This document shows positions 44,925-54,081 of a DNA stretch of 64,000 nt, one piece after another. The translations under genes were made by a program, and so were the position numbers. The stretch lies in NCBI RefSeq assembly GCF_004799405.1, contig NZ_SSMW01000121.1, positions 35,678 to 99,677 of the forward strand, in the 5' to 3' direction. Position 1 is the stretch's first letter. Every line of letters starts with the position of its first letter. The notes under the pieces were generated by a model that did not search any database, was not told the origin of the DNA, and saw nothing but the letters and a program-made list of their open reading frames with translations. The DNA comes from Bradyrhizobium sp. (lineage in GTDB: Bacteria > Pseudomonadota > Alphaproteobacteria > Rhizobiales > Xanthobacteraceae).

Positions 44925-46031
44925 CTATTCCGCAGCGCTTGATTGTTTCGCCGTACCGGCGTTGACCCGCGGCATCACCTTTTCGGCCATCAGGATCATG
45001 GACTGGCGTCCAAGCTCGGGATCCTTCCAGTCCTTGCCGGCATAGAGCAACGTGCCGAACGCGCCGACCTCGTCCTGGAAAGCCAGCACCTGATCCGCAA
45101 CGCTGTCGGCTGTTCCATGGATGATCAGTTTGTCGCAGATCATTTCCAGCGTCACTTCGTCGTCGGGCTGGTCGCGGCGGGTCTTGAACAGTTCGACGCG
45201 GCCGTTCTTCTTCAGTTTGGTGAACAGCGAGCGATAGTAATAGACGTAGGGACCGTCTGGGTCGGTGGCGTAGGCTTTCGCGGTTGCGGCGTCCTTGGCG
45301 ACAAAGACGCTCTTGGCGACGCGCCAGTTCGCAGGCTCCGCCGCGCGCCCGCCGCGCTCGCAGCCCTCGACGTATTTCGGCCAGTGGCTTTTCACCCAGG
45401 CCGGCATCAGGAAGTTGGCCGAGATCGGATCCCAGCCGCGCGCTGCGGCCTCTGTGACGCCTTTCGAGAAGGGGGCGACAGCCGTGACCACGATCGGCGG
45501 ATGCGGCCGTTGCATCGGGCGCGCAATGAAGCCCTGGCCGATGTCCCGGATCAGGGTCCTTTGCGTCGTAATGTTCCAGTATTTTCCCTCGATATTGTAA
45601 GGCGGCTCGCCGGCCCAGATTTCCAGCACCTGGTTGATGGCTTCGAGAAACATTTCATTGCGGTTGGCGTCGAGATTGCCGAACAGTTCCGCATCCGACA
45701 AAAGTCCGCCCGGACTGATTCCGAAGATCAGGCGGCCGTCGAGCATGTGATCGAGCATCGCCAGCGAAGCGGCTACCGCGGCGGGGTGGGTATTCGGCAT
45801 GTTGACGGTGCCGGTGCCGAGCTTGATGTTTCTGGTGGCCGCCGCAATCCAGGCGAGGAACGCGATGCAGGACGTGATGTTCTCGGCCTTGTCGGTGGAG
45901 TGCTCGCCAACATAGGCTTCGGTGAATCCGAGTTCGTCGGCCAGCACGAAGGCTTCACGGTCTTCCCGGAGCGATTGCCGCCAGTCCTTGTCGAGCGGAT
46001 GGATCGGCATCGTAAAGAATCCCAGGTTCAT
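44925..46031 (-). CDS. LLM-class flavin-dependent oxidoreductase (luciferase-like)
   Basis: Bacterial-luciferase-like TIM-barrel monooxygenase of 368 residues. The start at 46031 follows GGAGGAGA; 11 more codons are open upstream. 'GFTEAYVGEHSTDKAENITS', 'KLGTGTVNMPNTHPAAVAAS' and 'GRLIFGISPGG' are the typical segments (given in part). It oxidises an organic substrate with reduced FMN supplied by a separate reductase, none of which is next to it. It is the first gene of the minus-strand operon and divergent from the molybdenum hydroxylase. Confidence 0.87.
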   Translation of the reverse strand: MNLGFFTMPIHPLDKDWRQSLREDREAFVLADELGFTEAYVGEHSTDKAENITSCIAFLAWIAAATRNIKLGTGTVNMPNTHPAAVAASLAMLDHMLDGRLIFGISPGGLLSDAELFGNLDANRNEMFLEAINQVLEIWAGEPPYNIEGKYWNITTQRTLIRDIGQGFIARPMQRPHPPIVVTAVAPFSKGVTEAAARGWDPISANFLMPAWVKSHWPKYVEGCERGGRAAEPANWRVAKSVFVAKDAATAKAYATDPDGPYVYYYRSLFTKLKKNGRVELFKTRRDQPDDEVTLEMICDKLIIHGTADSVADQVLAFQDEVGAFGTLLYAGKDWKDPELGRQSMILMAEKVMPRVNAGTAKQSSAAE

Positions 46032-46093
46032 CCATCTCCTCCCCGGGGCCGATACGTTGCGCATCGAACGGCCGCGTCTTTGATCCCGTTATT

Positions 46094-46118
46094 ATGACTA
46101 GTCCGAAAGTCGAGTCAT
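46094..46118. promoter_or_regulatory. Inverted repeat in the divergent promoter of the LLM and Mo-hydroxylase operons
   Basis: ATGACT (46094-46099) and AGTCAT (46113-46118) form a 6-13-6 palindrome in the 184-bp gap between the two divergent operons. A symmetric site here could control both operons. No matching consensus is recognised. Confidence 0.4.
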
Positions 46119-46215
46119 CAGAAATAATCGCTCGATAAACAAACTTGACCTTTAGGGGTCGCCGCCGTCTAATTCCAGCAAAATACATCAGAATCCGGCC
46201 GGGGAGGTCACGCCA

Positions 46216-47097
46216 ATGAAAGCCTCGGCTTTCGCTTACGCCCGCGCAACCAGCGTCGCTGACGCGTTGGCGTTGCTGGCGGCGCATGGCGACGGAGCGA
46301 AGGTGCTTTCGGGCGGCCAGAGCCTGATGCCGGCGATGAACCTGCGGCTGATCTCGCCCGAACTGATCGTCGATATCGGTGGATTGGCCGAACTCCGCGG
46401 CGTTGCGGTAAGCGGCGATGTCCTCAAGATCGGCGCGCTGACGCGCCATGCCGAGCTGTTGCGATCGCCTGAAATTGCCGCGCATGCGCCGTTGCTGGCG
46501 GAAGCGGTCGCCCATGTCGCGCATCCCGCGATCCGCAACCGCGGCACCCTCGGCGGCAGCCTCGCGCATGCCGATCCCGCGGCGGAATTGCCGGCCTGCA
46601 TGCTGGCCTTGAATGCGACCGTCGTCATTAGCGGCCCCTCCGGCGAACGGCGAATGGCGGCGGAAGATTTCTTCACCGGCATCTATGAGACGGCGCTGTC
46701 GGCGCAGGAATTGCTGGTCGCGGTTGAACTGCCGGTTGCGCGAAAAAGCTCCGGATATTTCTTCGACGAATTCGCGCGGCGGCACGGCGACTACGCCATC
46801 GTCGGCCTGGCGGCGCAGGCGATTGTGAAAGACGGAATCTTCGCCGATCTCCGGCTGGCGTTCTTTGCTGTCGGCGATCGGCCGACGCTGGCCAAGGCGG
46901 CTGCAAGACTGGTCGGCGCTGTCGTCACGCCAGCGATATTGTCCGAAGCGTCGACCGCCTTGAGCAAGGAACTCGATCCGCAGCAGGATCAGCAGGCATC
47001 CGTTTCGATGCGCCGGCATCTGGCAAAAGTGCTGCTGGGCCGATGCGTGTCCGCGCTGCTCGATCGCCCCGATCTCAATGCCGGGGGATCGGCTTGA
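46216..47097 (+). CDS. Molybdenum hydroxylase FAD-binding subunit (CoxM-like)
   Basis: FAD subunit of a xanthine dehydrogenase-family enzyme, 293 residues. The two FAD motifs are 'AKVLSGGQSLMPAMNLRL' (about 29-46) and 'RNRGTLGGSLAHADPAAELP' (about 111-130). It carries electrons from the Fe-S subunit to the external acceptor. It has the start codon ATG after GGGGAGGT. The next gene starts inside its stop codon region (TTG at 47094), and the third subunit overlaps that by 4 bp, so the three are coupled. The order M-S-L is that of the Cox type. Confidence 0.92.
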   Translation: MKASAFAYARATSVADALALLAAHGDGAKVLSGGQSLMPAMNLRLISPELIVDIGGLAELRGVAVSGDVLKIGALTRHAELLRSPEIAAHAPLLAEAVAHVAHPAIRNRGTLGGSLAHADPAAELPACMLALNATVVISGPSGERRMAAEDFFTGIYETALSAQELLVAVELPVARKSSGYFFDEFARRHGDYAIVGLAAQAIVKDGIFADLRLAFFAVGDRPTLAKAAARLVGAVVTPAILSEASTALSKELDPQQDQQASVSMRRHLAKVLLGRCVSALLDRPDLNAGGSA

Positions 47098-47579
47098 CCG
47101 CCCGGATATCCATTACGGTCGAAGTCAACGGCGAGCGCGTCGACGCGCAGGTGTTGCCGCGGCTTAATCTTGCGGATTTCCTCCGCGAGCACCTGCAGCT
47201 AACCGGAACGCACGTCGGTTGCGAGCATGGGGTTTGCGGCGCCTGCACGGTGCGCGTCGATGGCGACATCGTTCGTTCCTGCCTGATGCTGGCGGTGCAG
47301 ACGCACAACGCATCGGTTCAAACCATCGAAGGATTATCCGACAGCGGCGAGATCGCCGATCTGCAGACAGCATTCCGCGATCGCAATGCCTTGCAATGCG
47401 GCTTCTGTACGCCGGGCATGCTGATGGCGGCACAGGATTTGCTGAAACAGCAACCTGAGCCGGACCGGGAGCAGATTCGCCAGCATCTCTCCGGCAATTA
47501 CTGCCGCTGCACCGGCTACCAGGCCATTGTCGATGCAATCGAGACCACGGCGCGCGTCCGCATGGGTGGTCGGCCATGA
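47094..47579 (+). CDS. Molybdenum hydroxylase [2Fe-2S] subunit (CoxS-like)
   Basis: Iron-sulfur subunit of 161 residues. The N-terminal plant-type cluster is in 'VGCEHGVCGACTV' and the C-terminal cluster in 'CGFCTPG...CRCTGY'. I chose the TTG at 47094, which overlaps the TGA of the FAD subunit and has GGGGGA upstream. The frame is open back to 47043, but that part is a shadow of the preceding gene. It passes electrons from the molybdenum site to FAD. Confidence 0.92.
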   Translation: MTARISITVEVNGERVDAQVLPRLNLADFLREHLQLTGTHVGCEHGVCGACTVRVDGDIVRSCLMLAVQTHNASVQTIEGLSDSGEIADLQTAFRDRNALQCGFCTPGMLMAAQDLLKQQPEPDREQIRQHLSGNYCRCTGYQAIVDAIETTARVRMGGRP

Positions 47580-49969
47580 CCATCGCCACTGCCAGTCCGC
47601 AAGCACTCTCGGAACTCGATCGGCCGAACTCCTATATCGGCAAGACGGTGCCGCGGCCCAATCTCGATCGGCTGATGCAGGGGCGCGGGCTCTATGTCAG
47701 CGACATCGAGCTGCCGCGCATGGCGCATGTGGTGTTCCTGCGCTCGCCCCATGCCCATGCCAAAATCGTGAGCATCGATGCCGCCGCGGCCAAACGGATG
47801 CCCGGCATCATCGCTGTGGTGACAGGCAAGGAACTTGCTGCAGTCATCACGCCCTGGGTTGGCGTGCTCACGCATTTGAAGGGACTGAAATCAGCGCCAC
47901 AGCACGCCATCGCAATCGATCGCGTCTGCTGGCAGGGCGAGGCCGTCGCCGCCATTGTGGCGACCAGCCGGGACGTTGCGGAGGACGCAGCCGAAGCAGT
48001 CAGGGTCGAATACCAGGAACTGGAGGCCGTGACGGATATGCGCACCGCGCTGGATTCTGCGACCCCGGTGATTCATCCGGCACTCGGCGACAACCTCGCC
48101 TTCGAGCGGAACCTCGATGCCGGTGCGGTCAATGCCGCGTTTGCCGATGCCGACGAAGTGGCGGAAGCAGAATTCATCTTCGGCCGGCACACCGGCGTGA
48201 CGCTGGAGCCGCGCGCCGTCGTGGCCGACTGGAATGCGGCCGAGGCACGGCTGACGATCTACCAGGGTACGCAAGCGCCGCACATGGTGCAGAATATCGC
48301 GGCACTGCATCTGGGCTTGCGGGAGTCGCAAGTTCGGGTGGTCTGCAAGGATGTCGGCGGCTCCTTCGGGATCAAGGTCCACATCTACGCCGACGAAATG
48401 GCGGTTTATGCGCTGTCAAAGCTGTTGCGCCGGCCCATAAAATTCGTTGCCGACCGGGTCGAAAGCTTCAACACCGATATCCATGCCCGCGATCATCGCT
48501 GCAAGGGCAAGATCGGCGTCAAGCGCGATGGCACCATCACCGCGTTCGAGATCGACGATCTCACCGGCATCGGTCCCTATTCGATGTATCCGCGCACCAG
48601 CGCCATCGAAGCCAACCAGGTCGTCAATCTCGTCGGCGGTCCCTATACGACGAAGAACTACCGCGCGCGGGCCCGCGTCGTGTTCCAGAATAAAAATGTC
48701 ATGTGCCAGTACCGCGCCGTCGGCCATCCCATCGCCTGCTCGGTGACGGAAGGGCTGGTCGATCTTGCGGCGGCAAAAATCGGCATGGATCCGGTGAAAA
48801 TCCGCCGCCGTAATCTGATTGCCGATGATGCTTACCCCTGCGCGTCGCCCTCGGGCCTGCGCTTTGAACTGCTGTCGCACCACGCCGCCATGAACAGGCT
48901 GATGGCGATGATGGATTATGAGAGCTTGCGCGCCGAGCAGGCGGCGTTGCGCAAAAAAAACATCCATCGCGGCATCGGCATCGCCAGTTTCATCGAGGTC
49001 ACCAACCCGAGCGCGGCATTCTACGGCGTCGGCGGCGCCCGCATCTCGTCGCAGGACGGTGTTGCGGTGCGGCTGGACGCGCAAGGCGCGGTGATCTGCC
49101 AGACCAGCATCACCGAGCAGGGGCAGGGCTCGGAATCGCTGACCGCGCAGATCGTCGGCAGCGTGCTCGGGGTTTCGATGGAGCGCGTGCGCGTCATCCT
49201 TGGCGATACCGACAACACGCCCTATGGCGGCGGCACCTGGGCCTCGCGCGGCGCCGGCATCGGCGGCGAGGCGGCGTTGCAGGCGGCGAAGATCTTGCGC
49301 AGGAACATCCTGGATGTCGCTGCCGCGATCCTGCAGACGTCACCGGGCGAACTCGATCTCGCGGGCAATGCGGTCGTCAACGCCGGCGACGGCGCGCCGC
49401 GCATCGAGCTGAATGAACTGGCCCGGGTGGTCTATTTCCGCCCCGATACGCTGCCGCCGGGCATCCAGCCCGAGCTGATGGCAACGCGTCATTTCGTGCC
49501 GCGCGAATACCCGTTCGCCTTCACCAATGGCGTTCAGGCTTCCTGGCTTGAGGTCGATCCCGACACCGGCATTGTCAGGCTGCTCAAACATTGGGTGGTC
49601 GAGGATTGCGGCACCCTCATCAATCCGCAACTGGTCGACGAGCAAATCCGGGGCGGGGTGGTGCAGGGGCTCGGGGCCGCGCTGTTCGAAAAGTGCGTCT
49701 ATGACGAGCGGGGTCAATTGACCAACGCCAATATGGCTGACTATCTGGTCCCGATGTCCGGCGAAATGCCCGATATCGACGTCGGGCACGTGGTGTCGCC
49801 GACTTCGGAGACCGAACTGGGCGCCAAGGGCGCGGGAGAGGCCGGCACCGCAGGGGCGGCCGCCGCGGTCGCGAACGCCGTGAATGACGCGCTCAGGCCG
49901 TTCGGGGCCGTGATTACCGAGATTCCGTTGACGCCGCAGGTTATCCTGACGGCGCTGGGACGAATTTGA
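47576..49969 (+). CDS. Molybdenum hydroxylase large (molybdopterin) subunit (CoxL-like, not CO dehydrogenase)
   Basis: Catalytic subunit of 797 residues. Molybdopterin-binding segments are 'KDVGGSFGIK' (about 258-267), 'GQGSESLTAQI' and 'YGGGTWASRGAGIGGEA'. The catalytic Glu is probably Glu755 in 'GAKGAGEAGT'. The loop that in form I CO dehydrogenase reads AYXCSFR and in form II AYRGAGR here reads CQYRAVGHP (about 377-385). It is therefore a related hydroxylase of unknown substrate, for example an aldehyde or N-heterocycle. Followed by a LivKHMGF importer that may supply the substrate. Confidence 0.9.
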   Translation: MTIATASPQALSELDRPNSYIGKTVPRPNLDRLMQGRGLYVSDIELPRMAHVVFLRSPHAHAKIVSIDAAAAKRMPGIIAVVTGKELAAVITPWVGVLTHLKGLKSAPQHAIAIDRVCWQGEAVAAIVATSRDVAEDAAEAVRVEYQELEAVTDMRTALDSATPVIHPALGDNLAFERNLDAGAVNAAFADADEVAEAEFIFGRHTGVTLEPRAVVADWNAAEARLTIYQGTQAPHMVQNIAALHLGLRESQVRVVCKDVGGSFGIKVHIYADEMAVYALSKLLRRPIKFVADRVESFNTDIHARDHRCKGKIGVKRDGTITAFEIDDLTGIGPYSMYPRTSAIEANQVVNLVGGPYTTKNYRARARVVFQNKNVMCQYRAVGHPIACSVTEGLVDLAAAKIGMDPVKIRRRNLIADDAYPCASPSGLRFELLSHHAAMNRLMAMMDYESLRAEQAALRKKNIHRGIGIASFIEVTNPSAAFYGVGGARISSQDGVAVRLDAQGAVICQTSITEQGQGSESLTAQIVGSVLGVSMERVRVILGDTDNTPYGGGTWASRGAGIGGEAALQAAKILRRNILDVAAAILQTSPGELDLAGNAVVNAGDGAPRIELNELARVVYFRPDTLPPGIQPELMATRHFVPREYPFAFTNGVQASWLEVDPDTGIVRLLKHWVVEDCGTLINPQLVDEQIRGGVVQGLGAALFEKCVYDERGQLTNANMADYLVPMSGEMPDIDVGHVVSPTSETELGAKGAGEAGTAGAAAAVANAVNDALRPFGAVITEIPLTPQVILTALGRI

Positions 49970-50086
49970 AAGAGGACGGCAATAAAGTCGAATGCAACGT
50001 GTTCAAGGCAATTTAGTATGTTGTGATGTCCGTCTTGTTCATCCAATGTGCGGCCGAAAAACAAAACATACGGGGAGGATCATCAG

Positions 50087-51331
50087 ATGAAACGCAGGAC
50101 ATTTCTTGGCGGCACGATCGCCGTCACCACGCTTGGGCTCGCCTCACGCGTCGACGCTCAACAGCCGCCGATCAAGATCGGCATGAGCATGCCGCAGACC
50201 GGCGGTCTTGCAGGCGGCGGCAAGGCTTCGCTGCTAGGCATCGAGATCTGGCGCGACGATGTCAACGCCAAGGGCGGCCTGCTCGGCCGCAAGGTCGAAC
50301 TGGTCGTTTATGACGACAAGTCGAGTGCTTCGGAAACGCCGGCGATCTATTCGAAGCTGCTGGATGTCGATAAGGTCGACCTCCTGTTCGCGCCTTACGC
50401 GACCGTACCAACGGCGCCGATCATGCCGCTGGTCAAGCAGCGCGGTCTGCTGCTGATGGGGAACTTCTCGTTCCAGGTCAACAGCAAGGTCCAGCACGAC
50501 ATGTGGTTCAACAATGCGCCGTGGGGCCCGCCCGACAGCTGGCCGGATTCGTTCCTCGAAATCGCGCAAAAGGCCGGCGCGAAGAGTGTTGCGTTTCTGT
50601 CAGCCGACCAGGAATTCGCCCAGAATCTGGTGGTGATCGCGCGGGAAGTCGCAAAGAAGCGCAATATGCCGGTCGTCTTCGATCAGGCCTACCCGCCCAG
50701 TACGGTGGAATTCTCAAGCATCGTTCGCGCGCTGAAGGCGGCAAAGCCCGACGTGGTTTATGTTTCGTCGTACCCGCCGGATTCGGCTGGCATCCTGCGC
50801 GCCGTCAACGAGATCGGGATCGGCGACAACGTCAAGGTTTTTGGCGGCGGCATGGTCGGCCTGCAATTCGGTGCGGTGATGGAGAATATGGGCTCGCTGC
50901 TCAACGGCGTCGTCAATTACAACTCATGGCTTCCGGAACCAAAAATGTATTATGAGGGGACCAAGGAGTTCTTCGACAAATATACAAAGCGCGCGGTGGA
51001 AGCCAAGGTCGATCCGCTGGGCTACTATCTCGCGCCGTTCGGCTACGCCAGCGGTCAGCTTGTCGAGGCGGCGGTCAAGGCGGTTGGGTCGTTCGACCAG
51101 AAGGCGATCGCAAAATATCTGCATGAGCATGAGATGCAGACTATCGTCGGCCCGATGAGCTTCGGGCCCGACGGCGAGCGCAAGGAAAACGCGGTGCTGC
51201 AGGCCCAATTCCGCGGTATCGTGGACAAGAACATCGAGCAGTTCCGCAGCCCGGGAAAGCAGGTGATCCTGTTCCCGGAGAAACTGAAATCCGGCGATCT
51301 CATCACTCCGTTCGAGGCGGCCCGGAAGTAG
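50087..51331 (+). CDS. livK: ABC transporter substrate-binding protein, LivK/peripla_BP_6 type
   Basis: Periplasmic binding protein of 414 residues. The start at 50087 follows GGGGAGGAT, and the leader has a Tat-like 'MKRRTFLGGTIAVTTLG' (about 1-26). The mature chain has 'IKIGMSMPQTGGLAGGGKAS' and 'LFAPYATVPTAPIMPLV', the fold of the HAAT family. It is separated from livH by a 169-bp region with a large palindromic repeat, a spot where the binding protein could be made in excess over the permease. The 117-bp gap before it presumably holds a promoter. Confidence 0.88.
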   Translation: MKRRTFLGGTIAVTTLGLASRVDAQQPPIKIGMSMPQTGGLAGGGKASLLGIEIWRDDVNAKGGLLGRKVELVVYDDKSSASETPAIYSKLLDVDKVDLLFAPYATVPTAPIMPLVKQRGLLLMGNFSFQVNSKVQHDMWFNNAPWGPPDSWPDSFLEIAQKAGAKSVAFLSADQEFAQNLVVIAREVAKKRNMPVVFDQAYPPSTVEFSSIVRALKAAKPDVVYVSSYPPDSAGILRAVNEIGIGDNVKVFGGGMVGLQFGAVMENMGSLLNGVVNYNSWLPEPKMYYEGTKEFFDKYTKRAVEAKVDPLGYYLAPFGYASGQLVEAAVKAVGSFDQKAIAKYLHEHEMQTIVGPMSFGPDGERKENAVLQAQFRGIVDKNIEQFRSPGKQVILFPEKLKSGDLITPFEAARK

Positions 51332-51340
51332 ACGGCGTTT

Positions 51341-51475
51341 TCGCCTCTCCCCGCTTGCGGGGAGAGGGTCGGGGTGAGGGGGACTCTCCACGCAATCGGA
51401 TTCGCGGAGAGTCCCCCTCACCCGGATCGCATCTTAAGATGCGATTCGACCTTTCCCCGCAAGCGGGGCGAGGTG
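51341..51475. repeat. Compound palindromic repeat (REP-like) between livK and livH
   Basis: Three nested stem-loops. The left arm 'CTCTCCCCGCTTGCGGGG' pairs within itself and, in part, with the right arm 'TTTCCCCGCAAGCGGGG' (51452-51468). The inner arms 'GGGGGACTCTCC' and 'GGAGAGTCCCCC' pair across 51378-51416. A perfect 20-bp palindrome, ATCGCATCTTAAGATGCGAT, is at 51426-51445. The sequence is GC-rich, noncoding, and of the dispersed type known in Bradyrhizobium and other rhizobia. In the operon it lies between the binding protein and permease genes. Confidence 0.7.
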
Positions 51476-51500
51476 ACCAACTCAACGTGGGGACTCTCGC

Positions 51501-52382
51501 TTGTTTTCATTTGACCTGCTGCTCGATGCGGTGGCGATCGGCGTGCTGCTCGGCTGCTTCTATGCGGCGGTCAGTCTTGGATTGTCGCTCTCGTTCGGCC
51601 TGCTCGACGTTCCCCACGTCGCGCATCCGGCGTTTCTAGTGATGGCGTCCTACGGGGTGTATTTCCTCAACGAAAATTACGGGATCGATCCGCTGCTGGC
51701 GGGGCTGTTGATTACGCCGCTATTGTTTGTGTTCGGTCTGGTCGCCTACCGCATCTATTACGAGACCTTCGAAAAGCGCGGCAGCGATGCCGGCGTGCGC
51801 GGCATCGCGTTTTTCTTCGGCGTCGCCTTCATCATCGAAGTGCTGCTCATTCTGCAGTTCGGTGTGGACCAGCGCTCGGTCACCGCATCCTATATCGGCA
51901 AGGCCTGGCGGATCGGCGACATGCGGATTCCGTTCCGGCTGCTGGTCGCGTTCGCGGTTGCCGCCGCGCTGACGATCCTGCTGACGCTCTATCTGTCGCG
52001 AACCTTCATGGGGCGCGCGATCCGCGCGGTCGCGCAGGACCAGGAAGCGCTGCGGCTGATGGGCGCCAATCCGATCCGGATCAAGCAATGGGCGTTCGGC
52101 ATTGCAACCGCCGTGCTCGGCATCGCCGGCGCCCTGTTGATCATCGTCGCTCCCGTCGAGCCGACGCTCGACCGCTCCTATATCGGGCGCACCTTCTGCG
52201 TCGTGGTGATGGCCGGGCTCGGCAGCATGGCCGGCACACTGGTCGCCGCCATCATCCTCGGCGTCGCCGAAACCATCGTCCTGACCCTGTTCGGCGCGTC
52301 CTGGGCGCCGGCGGTCTCGTTCGGCATGCTGCTTGCCGTTCTCGCGGTCCGGCCGCAGGGCCTGTTCGGCAGGCGATCATGA
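51501..52382 (+). CDS. livH: Branched-chain amino-acid-type ABC transporter permease LivH
   Basis: Inner-membrane permease of 293 residues with about eight helices, starting at a TTG after the repeat (a weak ribosome site). The LivH segment is 'LSFGLLDVPHVAHPAFLVM' and the C-terminal end is 'FGMLLAVLAVRPQGLFG'. It overlaps livM by 4 bp. The Liv importer in this cluster is a separate paralogue of the one at 25.9-30.5 kb. Confidence 0.9.
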   Translation: MFSFDLLLDAVAIGVLLGCFYAAVSLGLSLSFGLLDVPHVAHPAFLVMASYGVYFLNENYGIDPLLAGLLITPLLFVFGLVAYRIYYETFEKRGSDAGVRGIAFFFGVAFIIEVLLILQFGVDQRSVTASYIGKAWRIGDMRIPFRLLVAFAVAAALTILLTLYLSRTFMGRAIRAVAQDQEALRLMGANPIRIKQWAFGIATAVLGIAGALLIIVAPVEPTLDRSYIGRTFCVVVMAGLGSMAGTLVAAIILGVAETIVLTLFGASWAPAVSFGMLLAVLAVRPQGLFGRRS

Positions 52383-53338
52383 ACCGCAACGGCATCCTTT
52401 TCTGGATCGGCGCGACGCTGTTTCTCGCCGCGGCCCTGCTGATGACACAGGTCATCGGCAACCAGTATCCGTTCTTTGCCGGCTACGTGATCCTGCAGTT
52501 CGTAGTACTCGCCGTCGCCTGGAGCATCCTCGGCGGTTATGCAGGCTACGTGAATTTCGGCACCAGCGCTTTTTTCGGCGTCGGCGTCTACACCGCCGTG
52601 TTCCTGGCCAAGGCGTTTGGCGCGCCGCTCGCGGTGCAGATCGCGACCGCAGCCGCCATCGGCGCGCTGATGGGATTCGTGCTCGGCCTGCTGACCTTGC
52701 GCATGCAGGGCATCTTCTTCTCGATCGCGACCATAGCGGCGACTATCGTGATCGAAACGACGGTCACAAATTGGCGATATGTCGGCGGCGCCGCCGGCAT
52801 TCAGTTGCAGCGGCCGATGGTGACGGCGCCGTTCGATAATTATGTGCAGATGCTGTTTTTCGTCCAGGCGCTGCTCGTGGTGCTGGCGGTGGCGATCTCG
52901 CGTTACATTCAAAATTCATGGATCGGCCACGGTCTGAAGGCGCTTAGGGATGACGAGCTTGCCGCGGAATGCACGGGCGTGCCTACGTTGCGGTTGAAGC
53001 TGGTGGCCTGCGTCATCTCCGGGGCGCTGATGTGTGCGGCCGGCGCGCCCGCCGCGATGTACCTGCAATATGCCGACCCGTCGTCCGCGTTCAATCTCAA
53101 TTACTCGGTGTCGGTACTGGCGATGTCGCTGATTGGCGGAACCGCGCATTGGGCCGGCCCGATCATCGGGGCGATCCTGCTCGGCGCGACGCAACAATTG
53201 CTGACCGTTACCATCTCGTCGGAAGTGAACGTGCTGGTGCTCGGCGTGATGCTGGTGCTGTTCGTGGTGGCGGCGCCGCAGGGGATCATCGGCCTGATCC
53301 GCAAGGTTCGCCGCCATCGCAGCGAGGGCGAAGCATGA
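52379..53338 (+). CDS. livM: Branched-chain amino-acid-type ABC transporter permease LivM
   Basis: Inner-membrane permease of 319 residues, starting at the ATG that overlaps the livH stop (ATGA at 52379-52382). The LivM segments 'GYAGYVNFGTSAFFGVGVYT' and the C-terminal 'SLIGGTAHWAGPIIGAILLG' are present. The longer open frame upstream to 52088 is a shadow of livH. It overlaps livG by 4 bp. Confidence 0.9.
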   Translation: MNRNGILFWIGATLFLAAALLMTQVIGNQYPFFAGYVILQFVVLAVAWSILGGYAGYVNFGTSAFFGVGVYTAVFLAKAFGAPLAVQIATAAAIGALMGFVLGLLTLRMQGIFFSIATIAATIVIETTVTNWRYVGGAAGIQLQRPMVTAPFDNYVQMLFFVQALLVVLAVAISRYIQNSWIGHGLKALRDDELAAECTGVPTLRLKLVACVISGALMCAAGAPAAMYLQYADPSSAFNLNYSVSVLAMSLIGGTAHWAGPIIGAILLGATQQLLTVTISSEVNVLVLGVMLVLFVVAAPQGIIGLIRKVRRHRSEGEA

Positions 53339-54081
53339 TGCCCCCGGAAAACCAGCCGCCCTTGTTGCGGATATCCGCGCTCACAAAACGCTTCGGCGGC
53401 TTTGTCGCGCTCGACAATGTCAGCGTCGAGATTCGTCCGGGAGAGCGCTTCGGCCTGATCGGCCCGAATGGCTCGGGGAAAACCACGCTGATCAACTGCA
53501 TTTCCGGCGCGTTCCGCACCGAGGCCGGCACCGTGGTATTCCGTGACGAGGACATCACGCAGTTGCCGCCGCATCTGCGCACGCGCCGCGGCATTGCACG
53601 CAGCTTCCAGATCCCGCGGCCGTTCAAAAGCATGACGGTCGCCGAAAACCTCATGGTGGCGCTCGATTTCGCCGTTGTCACCGACCAACACGCCTCGGCC
53701 GCGCAACGCCGCGACACCATGATGTCGATCCTGACGCGGATGGGGCTTGCGTCGAAGGCCAATGTGCCGGCCACCAGGCTCAGCCAGGTGGAATTGCGCA
53801 AGATGGAACTCGCCCGCGCGATGGCGACTCACCCGAAACTGCTGATTTCCGACGAGGCCATGGCCGGTCTTTCCAGCTCGGAAGTCGATGAGGTGCTCGA
53901 TCTCCTCATGAGCCTTGCGGATCAGGACATCACCATCATCATGATCGAGCACATCATGCAGGCGGTGATGCGTTTTTCGCAGCGCGTGATGTGTCTCGAA
54001 ACCGGCAGGATCATCGCGATCGGCTCGCCGGCCGAAGTGATGGCCAACCAGCGGGTGCAGGAGGCCTATCTTGGCACTTAG
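53335..54081 (+). CDS. livG: Branched-chain amino-acid-type ABC transporter ATPase LivG
   Basis: ATPase of 248 residues. Walker A is GPNGSGKTT. The signature is degenerate, LSQVELRKME, and Walker B is LLISDEAMAGLSS with Asp-Glu but Ser preceding it. It ends in 'VQEAYLGT' like other LivG. It starts at ATG 53335 in the livM stop, or at the adjacent ATG 53338. Overlap with livF is 11 bp. The unusual signature suggests that its partner LivF carries the consensus ATP site. Confidence 0.9.
   Translation: MMPPENQPPLLRISALTKRFGGFVALDNVSVEIRPGERFGLIGPNGSGKTTLINCISGAFRTEAGTVVFRDEDITQLPPHLRTRRGIARSFQIPRPFKSMTVAENLMVALDFAVVTDQHASAAQRRDTMMSILTRMGLASKANVPATRLSQVELRKMELARAMATHPKLLISDEAMAGLSSSEVDEVLDLLMSLADQDITIIMIEHIMQAVMRFSQRVMCLETGRIIAIGSPAEVMANQRVQEAYLGT

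Noticed and set aside
44943..46097. Plus-strand open frame opposite the LLM oxidoreductase
   Set aside because: No family features. The LLM gene on the other strand has a strong ribosome site and the full family pattern.
47576..49969. Form I or form II CO dehydrogenase (CoxL)
   Set aside because: The diagnostic active-site loops AYXCSFR and AYRGAGR are both absent; the corresponding loop reads CQYRAVGHP. Called as a related hydroxylase.
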